Assembly: GCA_012797215.1 (NCBI GenBank)
Contig: JAAZPN010000219.1
Span: 1-12,303, forward strand
Direction: 5' to 3'
Origin: Chloroflexota bacterium
Lineage (GTDB): Bacteria > Chloroflexota > Anaerolineae > Anaerolineales > Anaerolineaceae
Length of the DNA stretch: 12,303 bases
Shown: positions 5,973 through 11,820 of the stretch, piece after piece
Numbering within the stretch: position 1 is the first letter of the stretch
Layout of the letters: every line of letters begins with the position of its first letter
Notes under the pieces: generated by a model
Told to the model about the DNA's origin: nothing
Databases searched by the model: none
Seen by the model: the letters and a program-made list of their open reading frames with translations, nothing else
Position numbers and translations under genes: made by a program

Positions 5973-6605
5973 ATGAATTTCGGGAAAGCTTTTACCTATA
6001 TTTTTGACGATCCAAAATGGCTTGACAAGATTATCATCCCCATTCTCTTCAGTTTGATCCCAGTGGTGGGTATGTTCGTGTTGATGGGCTATGTGTTGAG
6101 AACCACGCGCAACGTGGCGGAAGGCGTGGAATATCCGCTGCCGCAATGCGATTTCGGCGATGATCTGGCGCTGGGATTCAAGTTTTTTGTGGTCAACCTG
6201 GTGTATGCTGCCATCCCATTGCTGCTGGGTCTACTAATGATCCCCTTGGGCATAGCGGCTGATAACAGCGCCTCCACACCTGTTCTGCCAATCATCGTGA
6301 TCATCCTCATCACTTTTCTCTTGGTTCTTTATGGCATTGCCTGGTCGCTTATCATGCCGGTTGTACAGGCAAATTTCGCCGTAAAAGGAACCATTGCAGC
6401 GGGAATTGATATTAAGACCATATTTAAGATGTTCATGAAAAACATCAGCGCCTGGCTGCTGGTTTTTGCCGGTCTTATTGTGGCAGGGATTATCGCTCCG
6501 CTTGGGAGCATTGCCCTCTTCATTGGCGTCTTCATTACCAGCATGTACGCCCAATTGATGACAGCCCATCTCGCTGGTCAGGCCTACGCGCTTACCAAAA
6601 ACTAA
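5973..6605 (+). CDS. DUF4013 family integral membrane protein
   Basis: The 210-residue product begins MNFGKAFTYIFDDPKWLDK, the usual start of DUF4013 proteins. Long hydrophobic segments lie at about 20-42, 70-95, 104-131 and 159-192, long enough to give four to six membrane helices. The motif LPQCDFGDDLALGFK (56-70), between the first and second segments, is the family's conserved polar stretch. An in-frame TTG at 5952 would add seven residues, but the ATG at 5973 has AAGGA immediately upstream (3-nt gap, rather close) and matches the family N-terminus. The gene stands 67 nt after the c-di-AMP receptor pair and ends at a strong terminator, so it is the last gene of this stretch. Function is unknown for the family; a structural or transport role in the membrane would be a guess. 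Confidence 0.88.
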   Translation: MNFGKAFTYIFDDPKWLDKIIIPILFSLIPVVGMFVLMGYVLRTTRNVAEGVEYPLPQCDFGDDLALGFKFFVVNLVYAAIPLLLGLLMIPLGIAADNSASTPVLPIIVIILITFLLVLYGIAWSLIMPVVQANFAVKGTIAAGIDIKTIFKMFMKNISAWLLVFAGLIVAGIIAPLGSIALFIGVFITSMYAQLMTAHLAGQAYALTKN

Positions 6606-6626
6606 GCCAATTAACGAGAGCTTTCG

Positions 6627-6659
6627 ACCGGGGTGGTTTTACCACTCCGGTTTTGTTTT
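6627..6659 (+). terminator. Intrinsic terminator of the DUF4013 gene, overlapping the end of the convergent AMMECR1 gene
   Basis: A 10-bp stem (6627-6636 with 6642-6651, one G-T wobble, mostly G/C) closes a five-base loop TTTTA and is followed by TTTTGTTTT. The 3' arm and T-tract are coding sequence for the last residues of the minus-strand gene (KTKPEW), and its stop codon lies in the loop. On the minus strand no T-run follows the hairpin, so it should act in one direction only. Confidence 0.85.
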
Positions 6660-7220
6660 AAATTCCTCAACATGGTAAATCTGCACATCCAGCGCTTTCT
6701 CTCGCCAGAGATTCGCGCGCGCACCCATTTTTGCGCACAGGTGGCTCAGGAATTCTTCCACTTGTGGAAGCTGCTCCCAAACCTGGGGGAGAAATGTGGC
6801 GCGGCGGATGCCGTCTGAGAGGATTACCCCATCCTGGCCAGGTCTAAGAAGTTGGGGCAAATCTGTTGGGACCTGGTATTCCAGGGGCTCGGGTTGGGTC
6901 AGGCGGGATATCTCAATCTCGATCATAGGCAGTTCCGGCGGACTGAGTGGCGGAAAGCGCGAATCCTGAACCGCTGCTTGGTAGGCGCGCAACTGGACGT
7001 CTTCGGCCAAGGGCTGCCAGGCCTCCAGGCTGCCGATACATCCACGCAGCTGGCCGGACTTGGTAAGGGTTACAAAAACAGCGCCCTCTTGCCGCAGCGC
7101 TTCGGGGAGCATCGCAATCTGCACGGCCTCCGGTTTACGCCTGTGGGTCGCGGCGAAAACCGCATCGGAAGCGATGCGCATCAGCGTGTTCCAGTCGTCG
7201 GGGGATAGATTCTGTGGCAT
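6639..7220 (-). CDS. amrA: AMMECR1 domain protein (AmmeMemoRadiSam system protein A)
   Basis: The 193-residue protein has the AMMECR1 signature LRGCIGSLE (58-66), followed by SRFPPLSPPELPMIEIEIS (87-105), QDGVILSDGIRRATFLPQVW (129-148) and FLSHLCAKMGA (157-167). In bacteria this domain is often encoded with a Memo-type protein and a radical SAM enzyme, but neither is visible here, so it seems solitary. The biochemical function is not established; a role in modifying a small molecule or macromolecule together with radical SAM partners is proposed for the family. The ATG at 7220 has AAAGGTG 8 nt upstream and a good promoter. The C-terminus FKTKPEW is encoded inside the terminator hairpin of the convergent gene. 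The gene is divergent from the peptidoglycan operon. Confidence 0.92.
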   Translation of the reverse strand: MPQNLSPDDWNTLMRIASDAVFAATHRRKPEAVQIAMLPEALRQEGAVFVTLTKSGQLRGCIGSLEAWQPLAEDVQLRAYQAAVQDSRFPPLSPPELPMIEIEISRLTQPEPLEYQVPTDLPQLLRPGQDGVILSDGIRRATFLPQVWEQLPQVEEFLSHLCAKMGARANLWREKALDVQIYHVEEFKTKPEW

Positions 7221-7262
7221 AAGAATTGCACCTTTCTTCCATACGTTTTTTGCTCTCTATCT

Positions 7263-7290
7263 ATTATAGTGAGCGCCTGGTGATTTACAA
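7263..7290 (-). promoter_or_regulatory. Sigma70-type promoter of the AMMECR1 gene
   Basis: On the minus strand, TTGTAA (7290-7285) and a perfect TATAAT (7268-7263) are separated by 16 nt. The predicted start near 7256 gives a leader of about 36 nt containing AAAGGTG. Confidence 0.7.
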
Positions 7291-7334
7291 AACCGGAACG
7301 CAAAGAAGCGCAGACATAAGGTAAGATTAATACT

Positions 7335-8207
7335 ATGAGCAAATCCATGCATGAAATTGACGATAAACCTGGGATACAGCTTCCGTTCCGGAAACAGGAG
7401 CAGGTAAACATTCCGGTTCAAAGTTCCGCGCCAAAAGCTTCGGAACCCAGGCAAAAAACTGGCACAACCTGGCTCGCCCTGCGGATGATGCTGGGCGGCG
7501 CGCTGCTTGTTGCCACGCTCTTCACGTTATGGACGCCCTCCAGCCTGCTGGCGGAAAGCTTGCAGGAGAAAATGGCAAAAGCACTGGCAGCAGGCGGAAA
7601 TGCCAGCCTGACCCAGACCGCGGCGGCTGGAATGCCGGCGGGTTTCCCTGCCAATAAGATTGGCATTGTCGTTGGGCACCGCGGAAACGACAGCGGAGCG
7701 GTTTGTTCTAATGGGCTGACCGAAGTGGAGGTGAACAGCAACGTGGCCGCATTTGTTCAAAAGAAGCTGAGCAAAATGGGCTACGAAGTCGAATTGCTGG
7801 ATGAATTTGACTCCCGCCTGGCAGGATATCAGGCCGCGCTGCTAATCTCCATCCACGCCGATTCCTGCGAGTATTACAGCGATTCCGCTACTGGTTTCAA
7901 AGTCGCGGCGGCGCTCTCCACAGCAAAGAGTGACAACGCTACCCGCTTAATCAGCTGCATAGCAGACCGTTATAATAAGGAGACCGGTCTGCAATACCAT
8001 TATCAATCGATCACAAACGACATGACCTCTTACCATGCCTTCTCTGAGATTGATCCCCTGACGACTGCCGCCATCATTGAGGTAGGTTTCATGAACCTTG
8101 ATCAGGAAATTCTCACCAAAAAGCCTGAACGTCTGGCGGACGGCATCGTTGCCGGGCTGCGTTGTTATCTGAATAATGAAGGGGTGGAAGCGACCCCACT
8201 GCCCTGA
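7335..8207 (+). CDS. Membrane-anchored N-acetylmuramoyl-L-alanine amidase, Amidase_3 family
   Basis: This enzyme cleaves the amide bond between N-acetylmuramic acid and the stem peptide of peptidoglycan. A polar cytoplasmic N-terminus (1-45) is followed by one membrane helix (about 46-66, LALRMMLGGALLVATLFTLW) with no evident cleavage site, then a short linker and the catalytic domain (about 107-280). Zinc ligands are visible at H115 (VVGHRGNDSGA), E130 (NGLTEVEVN) and H174 (LLISIHADSC). The catalytic glutamate is E249 (AAIIEVGFMN). The domain is compact for Amidase_3 and has no extra wall-binding domain. Before the ATG at 7335 there is AAGG 13 nt away, which is weak; TAAGAT at 7322-7327 lies where a leaderless -10 would be, but no -35 accompanies it. 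It is the first gene of a three-gene wall operon, 2 nt before the next gene. Confidence 0.92.
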   Translation: MSKSMHEIDDKPGIQLPFRKQEQVNIPVQSSAPKASEPRQKTGTTWLALRMMLGGALLVATLFTLWTPSSLLAESLQEKMAKALAAGGNASLTQTAAAGMPAGFPANKIGIVVGHRGNDSGAVCSNGLTEVEVNSNVAAFVQKKLSKMGYEVELLDEFDSRLAGYQAALLISIHADSCEYYSDSATGFKVAAALSTAKSDNATRLISCIADRYNKETGLQYHYQSITNDMTSYHAFSEIDPLTTAAIIEVGFMNLDQEILTKKPERLADGIVAGLRCYLNNEGVEATPLP

Positions 8208-8209
8208 AT

Positions 8210-9271
8210 ATGGACGCTTTTGACCAGACCCTTGATTCCCTGATTGCTGAAGCTAAGCAGGCTGTCCTGCGGGGCGACCGCGCTGCCGCGAAAAGCCTGG
8301 CGGAACAAGCGCTGGCGTTAAATCCAGGCTCGGTCAGCGCGCTATTGATCCTGGCTGGAGTATCCGATGCCCAGGAAGGCGTGGGCTTTCTCAAACAAGC
8401 TCTTGACCTGGATCCAGGCAACCAAACAGCACGGCAGGGTATGGTGTGGGCAGCCCGCGAACTGCGTAAAACGCATGCCGCTGGCTGGATAGTGGAGAAA
8501 CCCCAGGCGCTCCAGCCTAAGCTCACCCCACTCGCGAATATCCGACGGCGCAAACCAGCCTTCCTGGGCGCGCTGCTGCTGGCGGTAGTTGCGCTGCTGG
8601 TTTACGCGCTCTATGCCGTTGGAGCTTTCAGCCCACGCGTCGTCTCGGCAGGGCGTCAGTTCGCGCTTTATGACTCCGCGCCGCTGGTAAAACCCAGCCT
8701 GACCCCGACTATTACCCCTACGCCGACCCAAACCCCAACTCCTACCCCGACCCAGACGCCTACCGCGACACCGACATCAACGCCCACGCCGACACAAACA
8801 CCCACGCTCACCCCCACGCTTGCGCCAACTCCGACCGAAGTGCCTGAGGTGATTATCACCTACGTGCCAGAAGAGGAAGAACCGACAGAAGTTTATATCC
8901 CGCCGGTTGAGCCAGAGGGCACGCGCTGGATTGATGTGGACCTGGGCGACCAAATGCTTTATGCTTACGTGGACAACACCATTGTTGCGTCATTTTGGGT
9001 ATCTACCGGGCTTCCCAACACCCCCACTCCCACCGGAAGGTTCTACGTATACGTTAAACTTTTGTTTGACGACATGCAGGGACCGGGTTATTATTTACCG
9101 GATGTTCCTTACACCATGTACTTTTACGAAGGGTACGGGATCCACGGAACATACTGGCACAACAATTTTGGCAACCCGATGAGCCATGGCTGCATTAACA
9201 TGGAAACGGGTGATGCCGGATGGTTGTTTGACTGGTCTTACGTGGGCATCCTGGTAAATATTCATAACTGA
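8210..9271 (+). CDS. L,D-transpeptidase (YkuD) with TPR-like N-terminus, membrane anchor and Pro/Thr-rich stalk
   Basis: The enzyme forms 3-3 cross-links, or attaches proteins, in peptidoglycan. Residues 1-88 look like two TPR-type helical repeats (A-x3-AL-LNPGS and A-LDLDPGNQTAR) on the cytoplasmic side. A membrane helix follows at about 121-142 (FLGALLLAVVALLVYALYAV). Residues 165-209 are an almost pure Thr/Pro stalk (TPT and PTQT repeats), then an acidic patch, and the YkuD domain occupies about 240-353. The active-site motif is H312-G...H317...S325-H326-G327-C328-I-N, with C328 the nucleophile. The start follows the amidase stop by 2 nt with no strong ribosome site, so translational coupling is likely, and the stop overlaps the next ATG (TGATG). 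The stalk should let the domain reach into the wall and is a likely glycosylation target (inference). Confidence 0.93.
   Translation: MDAFDQTLDSLIAEAKQAVLRGDRAAAKSLAEQALALNPGSVSALLILAGVSDAQEGVGFLKQALDLDPGNQTARQGMVWAARELRKTHAAGWIVEKPQALQPKLTPLANIRRRKPAFLGALLLAVVALLVYALYAVGAFSPRVVSAGRQFALYDSAPLVKPSLTPTITPTPTQTPTPTPTQTPTATPTSTPTPTQTPTLTPTLAPTPTEVPEVIITYVPEEEEPTEVYIPPVEPEGTRWIDVDLGDQMLYAYVDNTIVASFWVSTGLPNTPTPTGRFYVYVKLLFDDMQGPGYYLPDVPYTMYFYEGYGIHGTYWHNNFGNPMSHGCINMETGDAGWLFDWSYVGILVNIHN
8702..8836 (+). repeat. Degenerate Thr/Pro-coding short tandem repeat (stalk of the L,D-transpeptidase)
   Basis: About 135 bp made of imperfect 6-bp units of the type ACN-CCN encode T165-T209 with interspersed Gln, Ala, Ser, Leu and Ile. 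The third base varies freely while Thr and Pro are kept. This shows selection on the protein rather than recent repeat slippage, although length variation between strains would be expected. Confidence 0.85.
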
Positions 9272-10302
9272 TGGACTTTTTTTCACAAAAATTCACACGC
9301 AGAGATTTTCTGAAAATATTAGGCCTCGGCGCGGTAGCCGCTGCTATTCCAGGCAGCCTGGCGAAAGCTTTGTCGATGGACTTTACCGAAGGTTCATGGG
9401 CGCGCATTACGCGCTACCGTTTGTATGTTTTCGCTGAACCCAGCGAGAAATCCAAAGTGCAGGATCTCCTGAAATTTGACCAGCTTGTGCGCATTGAAGA
9501 CACCCTCAGCATCAAGGACAGCAAAGGCAATCAGCACCCATGGTTGAAACTTGGTGAGGACGCCTACATCCAGCCAGTTTTTGTGCAGTACGTGGAAACG
9601 CATCGCAATGTGAGCAGCGACCCAATTCCGGAAGGCGGCTGCCTGGGCGAAATTACCGTGCCCGCCATTGACGCGTTTTATAAGCCCCGCGGCACTTTTG
9701 CCAAGCGGCATTATTACTACTCCTCGACGCATTGGGTCCGCAGCCGGGGATTTGATGAGTACGGCGTGCCCTGGTATGAACTGCCGGATGACATGAACGG
9801 AGCTTCTTACTTTGTTCGCGCCTATGCCGTGCGTTTGGTGCCCGCGGAAGAGCTGACCCCAATTTCGCCTGAGGTACCCCCCGACCAGAAACGCATCAAG
9901 CTAGACCTCAGGTCCCAGACCGTTACCGCTTACGAACATGATGAGCCGGTCTTCAGCACGCTTGTTTCCACCGGTCTAGCCGAAGGCTCTACTCCGCTGG
10001 GCGTCTTTAAAACCCACCGCAAGCGCCCTTACCGGCGCATGGTGCTGCAAAGCGGCGATAGAAATGTGGATTACGACTTGCCTGGCGTTCCCTGGGTGAG
10101 CTACATCACTATGAGCGGCGTGGCGTTTCACGGCGCGTATTGGCATTCCAACTGGGGGCATCGGATGAGCAACGGCTGTATCAATATGCGCTCCCCCGAC
10201 GCGAAATGGCTTTACCGCTGGTGCAACCCAACTGTACCCGCGGATGTGCAATACCTGGTGGGTGAGACAGGCACGCGCGTGGATGTGGTCTACGAGTTGT
10301 AA
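9271..10302 (+). CDS. Tat-signal L,D-transpeptidase (YkuD) with SH3-like domains and SNGC active site
   Basis: The N-terminus FTRRDFLKILGLGAVAAA (8-25) is a twin-arginine signal, so the protein is probably exported folded. Residues about 43-110 (ITRYRLYVFAEPSEKS...PWLKLGEDAYIQPVFVQ) and about 126-192 (ITVPAIDAFYKPRG...PWYELPDD...YVRAYAVRLVP type) resemble two SH3-like wall-binding modules. The YkuD domain (about 206-343) has H287-G, H292, and S300-N301-G302-C303-I-N, where most family members have SHGC. The nucleophile C303 is present. The domain is clearly related to that of the upstream gene (both have VSTGL, LPGVP/LPDVP and YWH-x2-xG). The ATG at 9271 overlaps the previous stop by 1 nt. 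It is the last gene of the operon, with a hairpin after the stop. Confidence 0.93.
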   Translation: MDFFSQKFTRRDFLKILGLGAVAAAIPGSLAKALSMDFTEGSWARITRYRLYVFAEPSEKSKVQDLLKFDQLVRIEDTLSIKDSKGNQHPWLKLGEDAYIQPVFVQYVETHRNVSSDPIPEGGCLGEITVPAIDAFYKPRGTFAKRHYYYSSTHWVRSRGFDEYGVPWYELPDDMNGASYFVRAYAVRLVPAEELTPISPEVPPDQKRIKLDLRSQTVTAYEHDEPVFSTLVSTGLAEGSTPLGVFKTHRKRPYRRMVLQSGDRNVDYDLPGVPWVSYITMSGVAFHGAYWHSNWGHRMSNGCINMRSPDAKWLYRWCNPTVPADVQYLVGETGTRVDVVYEL

Positions 10303-10306
10303 AACC

Positions 10307-10334
10307 ACACCGGTCCGGTGTTAATTTCTTTTTT
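10307..10334 (+). terminator. Probable intrinsic terminator of the peptidoglycan operon
   Basis: ACACCGG (10307-10313) and CCGGTGT (10315-10321) are perfect inverted arms with one base between them, so the folded hairpin would use about five pairs and a five-base loop. It starts 5 nt after the stop codon and is followed by a T-rich run ending in six T (10329-10334). The stem is short, so partial read-through into the next gene is possible. Confidence 0.6.
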
Positions 10335-10343
10335 ATACTCAGC

Positions 10344-10352
10344 TGCTATACT
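10344..10352 (+). promoter_or_regulatory. Extended -10 promoter of the 141-residue protein gene
   Basis: TGCTATACT has TATACT (10347-10352) with a TGn extension. An identical TATACT lies at 10334-10339, 13 nt earlier. No good -35 hexamer is seen for either. Transcription from the second box would begin near 10359, about 20 nt before the start codon. Confidence 0.55.
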
Positions 10353-10378
10353 TTTATCAGAAGAATATTCAGGAAAGG

Positions 10379-10804
10379 ATGCCTGTGAATAAGGCAATTT
10401 TTGAAGGATTAGTTTATGACCCATTGGGCAGCGTGCTGAGCGCGGATTATGTTGGCAGCGAAGCTGTTTACATTCTTAACGATGATGGCTTCTTGCGCCA
10501 CATTCCCGCGGCGGATGTAGACCGACAGGTATGGGATGCCCTGACCGCGCAAATCTCTGGCCATGAAGACGCAATCAGTGAACAAGCCGCTAAAATGCTT
10601 GGTCAGGAAGATATCTTCAGCATCGCTGTCATCCGCAGTCAACTGGAAAACAAGGACAAGCAGTTTGAGGCGATACAGTCCACCGGTTTGCCGGAGGATG
10701 CGCTCGCGTACCTTGGCATGGTTGGTTTTCGGGTGACGGTAGATTTGCACGGTGATGTGATTGATATTCACCAGCCAGGAATAATCGCTGAAGGTGACGA
10801 ATAA
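10379..10804 (+). CDS. Conserved-looking hypothetical protein upstream of the thioredoxin-TPR gene
   Basis: I do not recognise a named domain. The 141-residue product is soluble and acidic, without signal peptide or membrane helix and without cysteine. The first part (about 6-45) reads as short beta strands (AIFEGLVYDPLGSVL, VGSEAVYILNDDGFLRHIP). The middle (about 46-112) is helical (VDRQVWDALTAQI, AAKMLGQEDIFSIAVIRSQLEN, LPEDALAYLGMV). The end (about 113-135) returns to strands (FRVTVDLHGDVIDIHQP). The composition and regular hydrophobic spacing support a real protein. Two starts are possible: ATG at 10379, only 4 nt after AGGA, or GTG at 10385, which is 6 nt after AGGAAAGG and has better spacing. 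It has its own promoter and is followed after 39 nt by the CnoX-like gene, suggesting a partnership. Confidence 0.8.
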   Translation: MPVNKAIFEGLVYDPLGSVLSADYVGSEAVYILNDDGFLRHIPAADVDRQVWDALTAQISGHEDAISEQAAKMLGQEDIFSIAVIRSQLENKDKQFEAIQSTGLPEDALAYLGMVGFRVTVDLHGDVIDIHQPGIIAEGDE

Positions 10805-10816
10805 TTTGCAGGCCTC

Positions 10817-10825
10817 TGATAAAAT
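10817..10825 (+). promoter_or_regulatory. Possible extended -10 promoter of the thioredoxin-TPR gene
   Basis: TGATAAAAT contains TAAAAT (10820-10825) with a TGn extension in the 39-nt gap between the two genes. The predicted start near 10832 would leave about 12 nt before the ATG at 10844. No -35 box is visible. It may supplement read-through from the upstream gene. Confidence 0.4.
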
Positions 10826-10843
10826 TAGAGTAAGAGAGCCACA

Positions 10844-11674
10844 ATGACAGATGATTACATCATTGACGTGAGTGACGAAAGCTTCGAGCTTGAGGTCGTA
10901 AACTATTCAACCCAGATGCCCGTGGTGATGGATTTTTGGGCGCCCTGGTGCATTCCGTGCCGGGTGCAGTCTCCGCTGCTGGCAAAGCTGGCTCAGGAAG
11001 CAGAGGGGGCGTTCCGGCTCGCGCGTGTCAATGTGGATGAACAAACCAAATTGGCTGAACGGCTCAAGGTAAAAAACGTTCCGGCTGTGAAGGCCTTTGT
11101 GGACGGCAGAGTTGTTTCAGAATTTACCGGCGTGCTTTCTGAGCCGAACCTGCGCCATCTCATTCGCGGTTTACTGCCCGACAGCGGAGACCTGCTGCTG
11201 GAGAAGGGCAAAAGCCTGATTTTACTGGGCGATTATCCCGAAGCAGAGGAAGCATTGGGGCGCTTCGTCAGCGGAAATCCGCGCCACCCAGGCGGGATTC
11301 TTGCGCTCGCGCGCCTGATGCTCATGCAAGGCAAGGCCAGGGAAGCCAATATCCTGCTGGCAAATTTCCCCGCCAGCCATGAATTCAGCGCCGCCCAGCA
11401 GCTTAAGCCAGTCGTCGAGGCTTTTTTGTGGATGGACTCGCTCCAAAACCCGCCTGAAAACGTGCTGGAGGCTGCCTACCGCAACAGCCTGAAATTAGCG
11501 CGCAGAGGGAAGATTCTGCTGGCGCTGGATGGATTTTTGGACATCCTGCGCAAGGACAAAGACTACCGCGATGACGAAGTGCGGGAAGTGTATCTGGGTT
11601 TACTGGAGGTTCTGGGGGATGCGCACCCGGAGGTGCGGCAGTACCGGGCGGACCTTACGAATGTCCTTTTCTAA
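10844..11674 (+). CDS. cnoX: Thioredoxin-TPR fusion protein, CnoX/YbbN-like
   Basis: This 276-residue cytoplasmic protein has an N-terminal thioredoxin domain (about 5-110) and a C-terminal TPR-type helical region (about 113-276), the CnoX (YbbN) architecture and close to its 284-residue length in E. coli. The thioredoxin active site is W35-C36-I37-P38-C39 and the cis-proline is P80 (KNVPAVKAF). Both cysteines are present, unlike E. coli CnoX, whose site lacks the first one. Redox activity is therefore expected. In E. coli the protein is a chaperone-like holdase that guards clients against hypochlorous acid and hands them to GroEL; whether this one does the same is inference. The ribosome site before the ATG is weak (AGAGAG). 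An excellent terminator follows the stop. Confidence 0.9.
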   Translation: MTDDYIIDVSDESFELEVVNYSTQMPVVMDFWAPWCIPCRVQSPLLAKLAQEAEGAFRLARVNVDEQTKLAERLKVKNVPAVKAFVDGRVVSEFTGVLSEPNLRHLIRGLLPDSGDLLLEKGKSLILLGDYPEAEEALGRFVSGNPRHPGGILALARLMLMQGKAREANILLANFPASHEFSAAQQLKPVVEAFLWMDSLQNPPENVLEAAYRNSLKLARRGKILLALDGFLDILRKDKDYRDDEVREVYLGLLEVLGDAHPEVRQYRADLTNVLF

Positions 11675-11678
11675 ACCG

Positions 11679-11704
11679 AAAAGCGCCGGAAGCGGCGCTT
11701 TTTT
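11679..11704 (+). terminator. Intrinsic terminator after the thioredoxin-TPR gene
   Basis: AAAAGCGCCG (11679-11688) pairs perfectly with CGGCGCTTTT (11693-11702) around a GAAG loop, followed by two more T and a pyrimidine tail. It begins 5 nt after the stop codon. Read on the minus strand it is followed only by TTTT-CGG, so it could also weakly stop the convergent gene on the right. Confidence 0.92.
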
Positions 11705-11820
11705 CTCTGTGAAAACTTGAAATTTGAACAAGTAGTACGCAGGCAAGCACGGCTCACAAACAAATCTTGTATTCCTCACTGCCCGCGAAAACTTTTGACA
11801 ATCCTCCAAGAGGCCGGCGT

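Noticed and set aside
8668..8859. Open frame on the minus strand encoding a Val/Gly repeat protein
   Set aside because: It is the exact complement of the Thr/Pro-coding repeat of the L,D-transpeptidase and has no independent support.
11795..11820. TTGACA at 11795 as a promoter on the plus strand
   Set aside because: No matching -10 box lies 16-18 nt downstream and no plus-strand gene follows.
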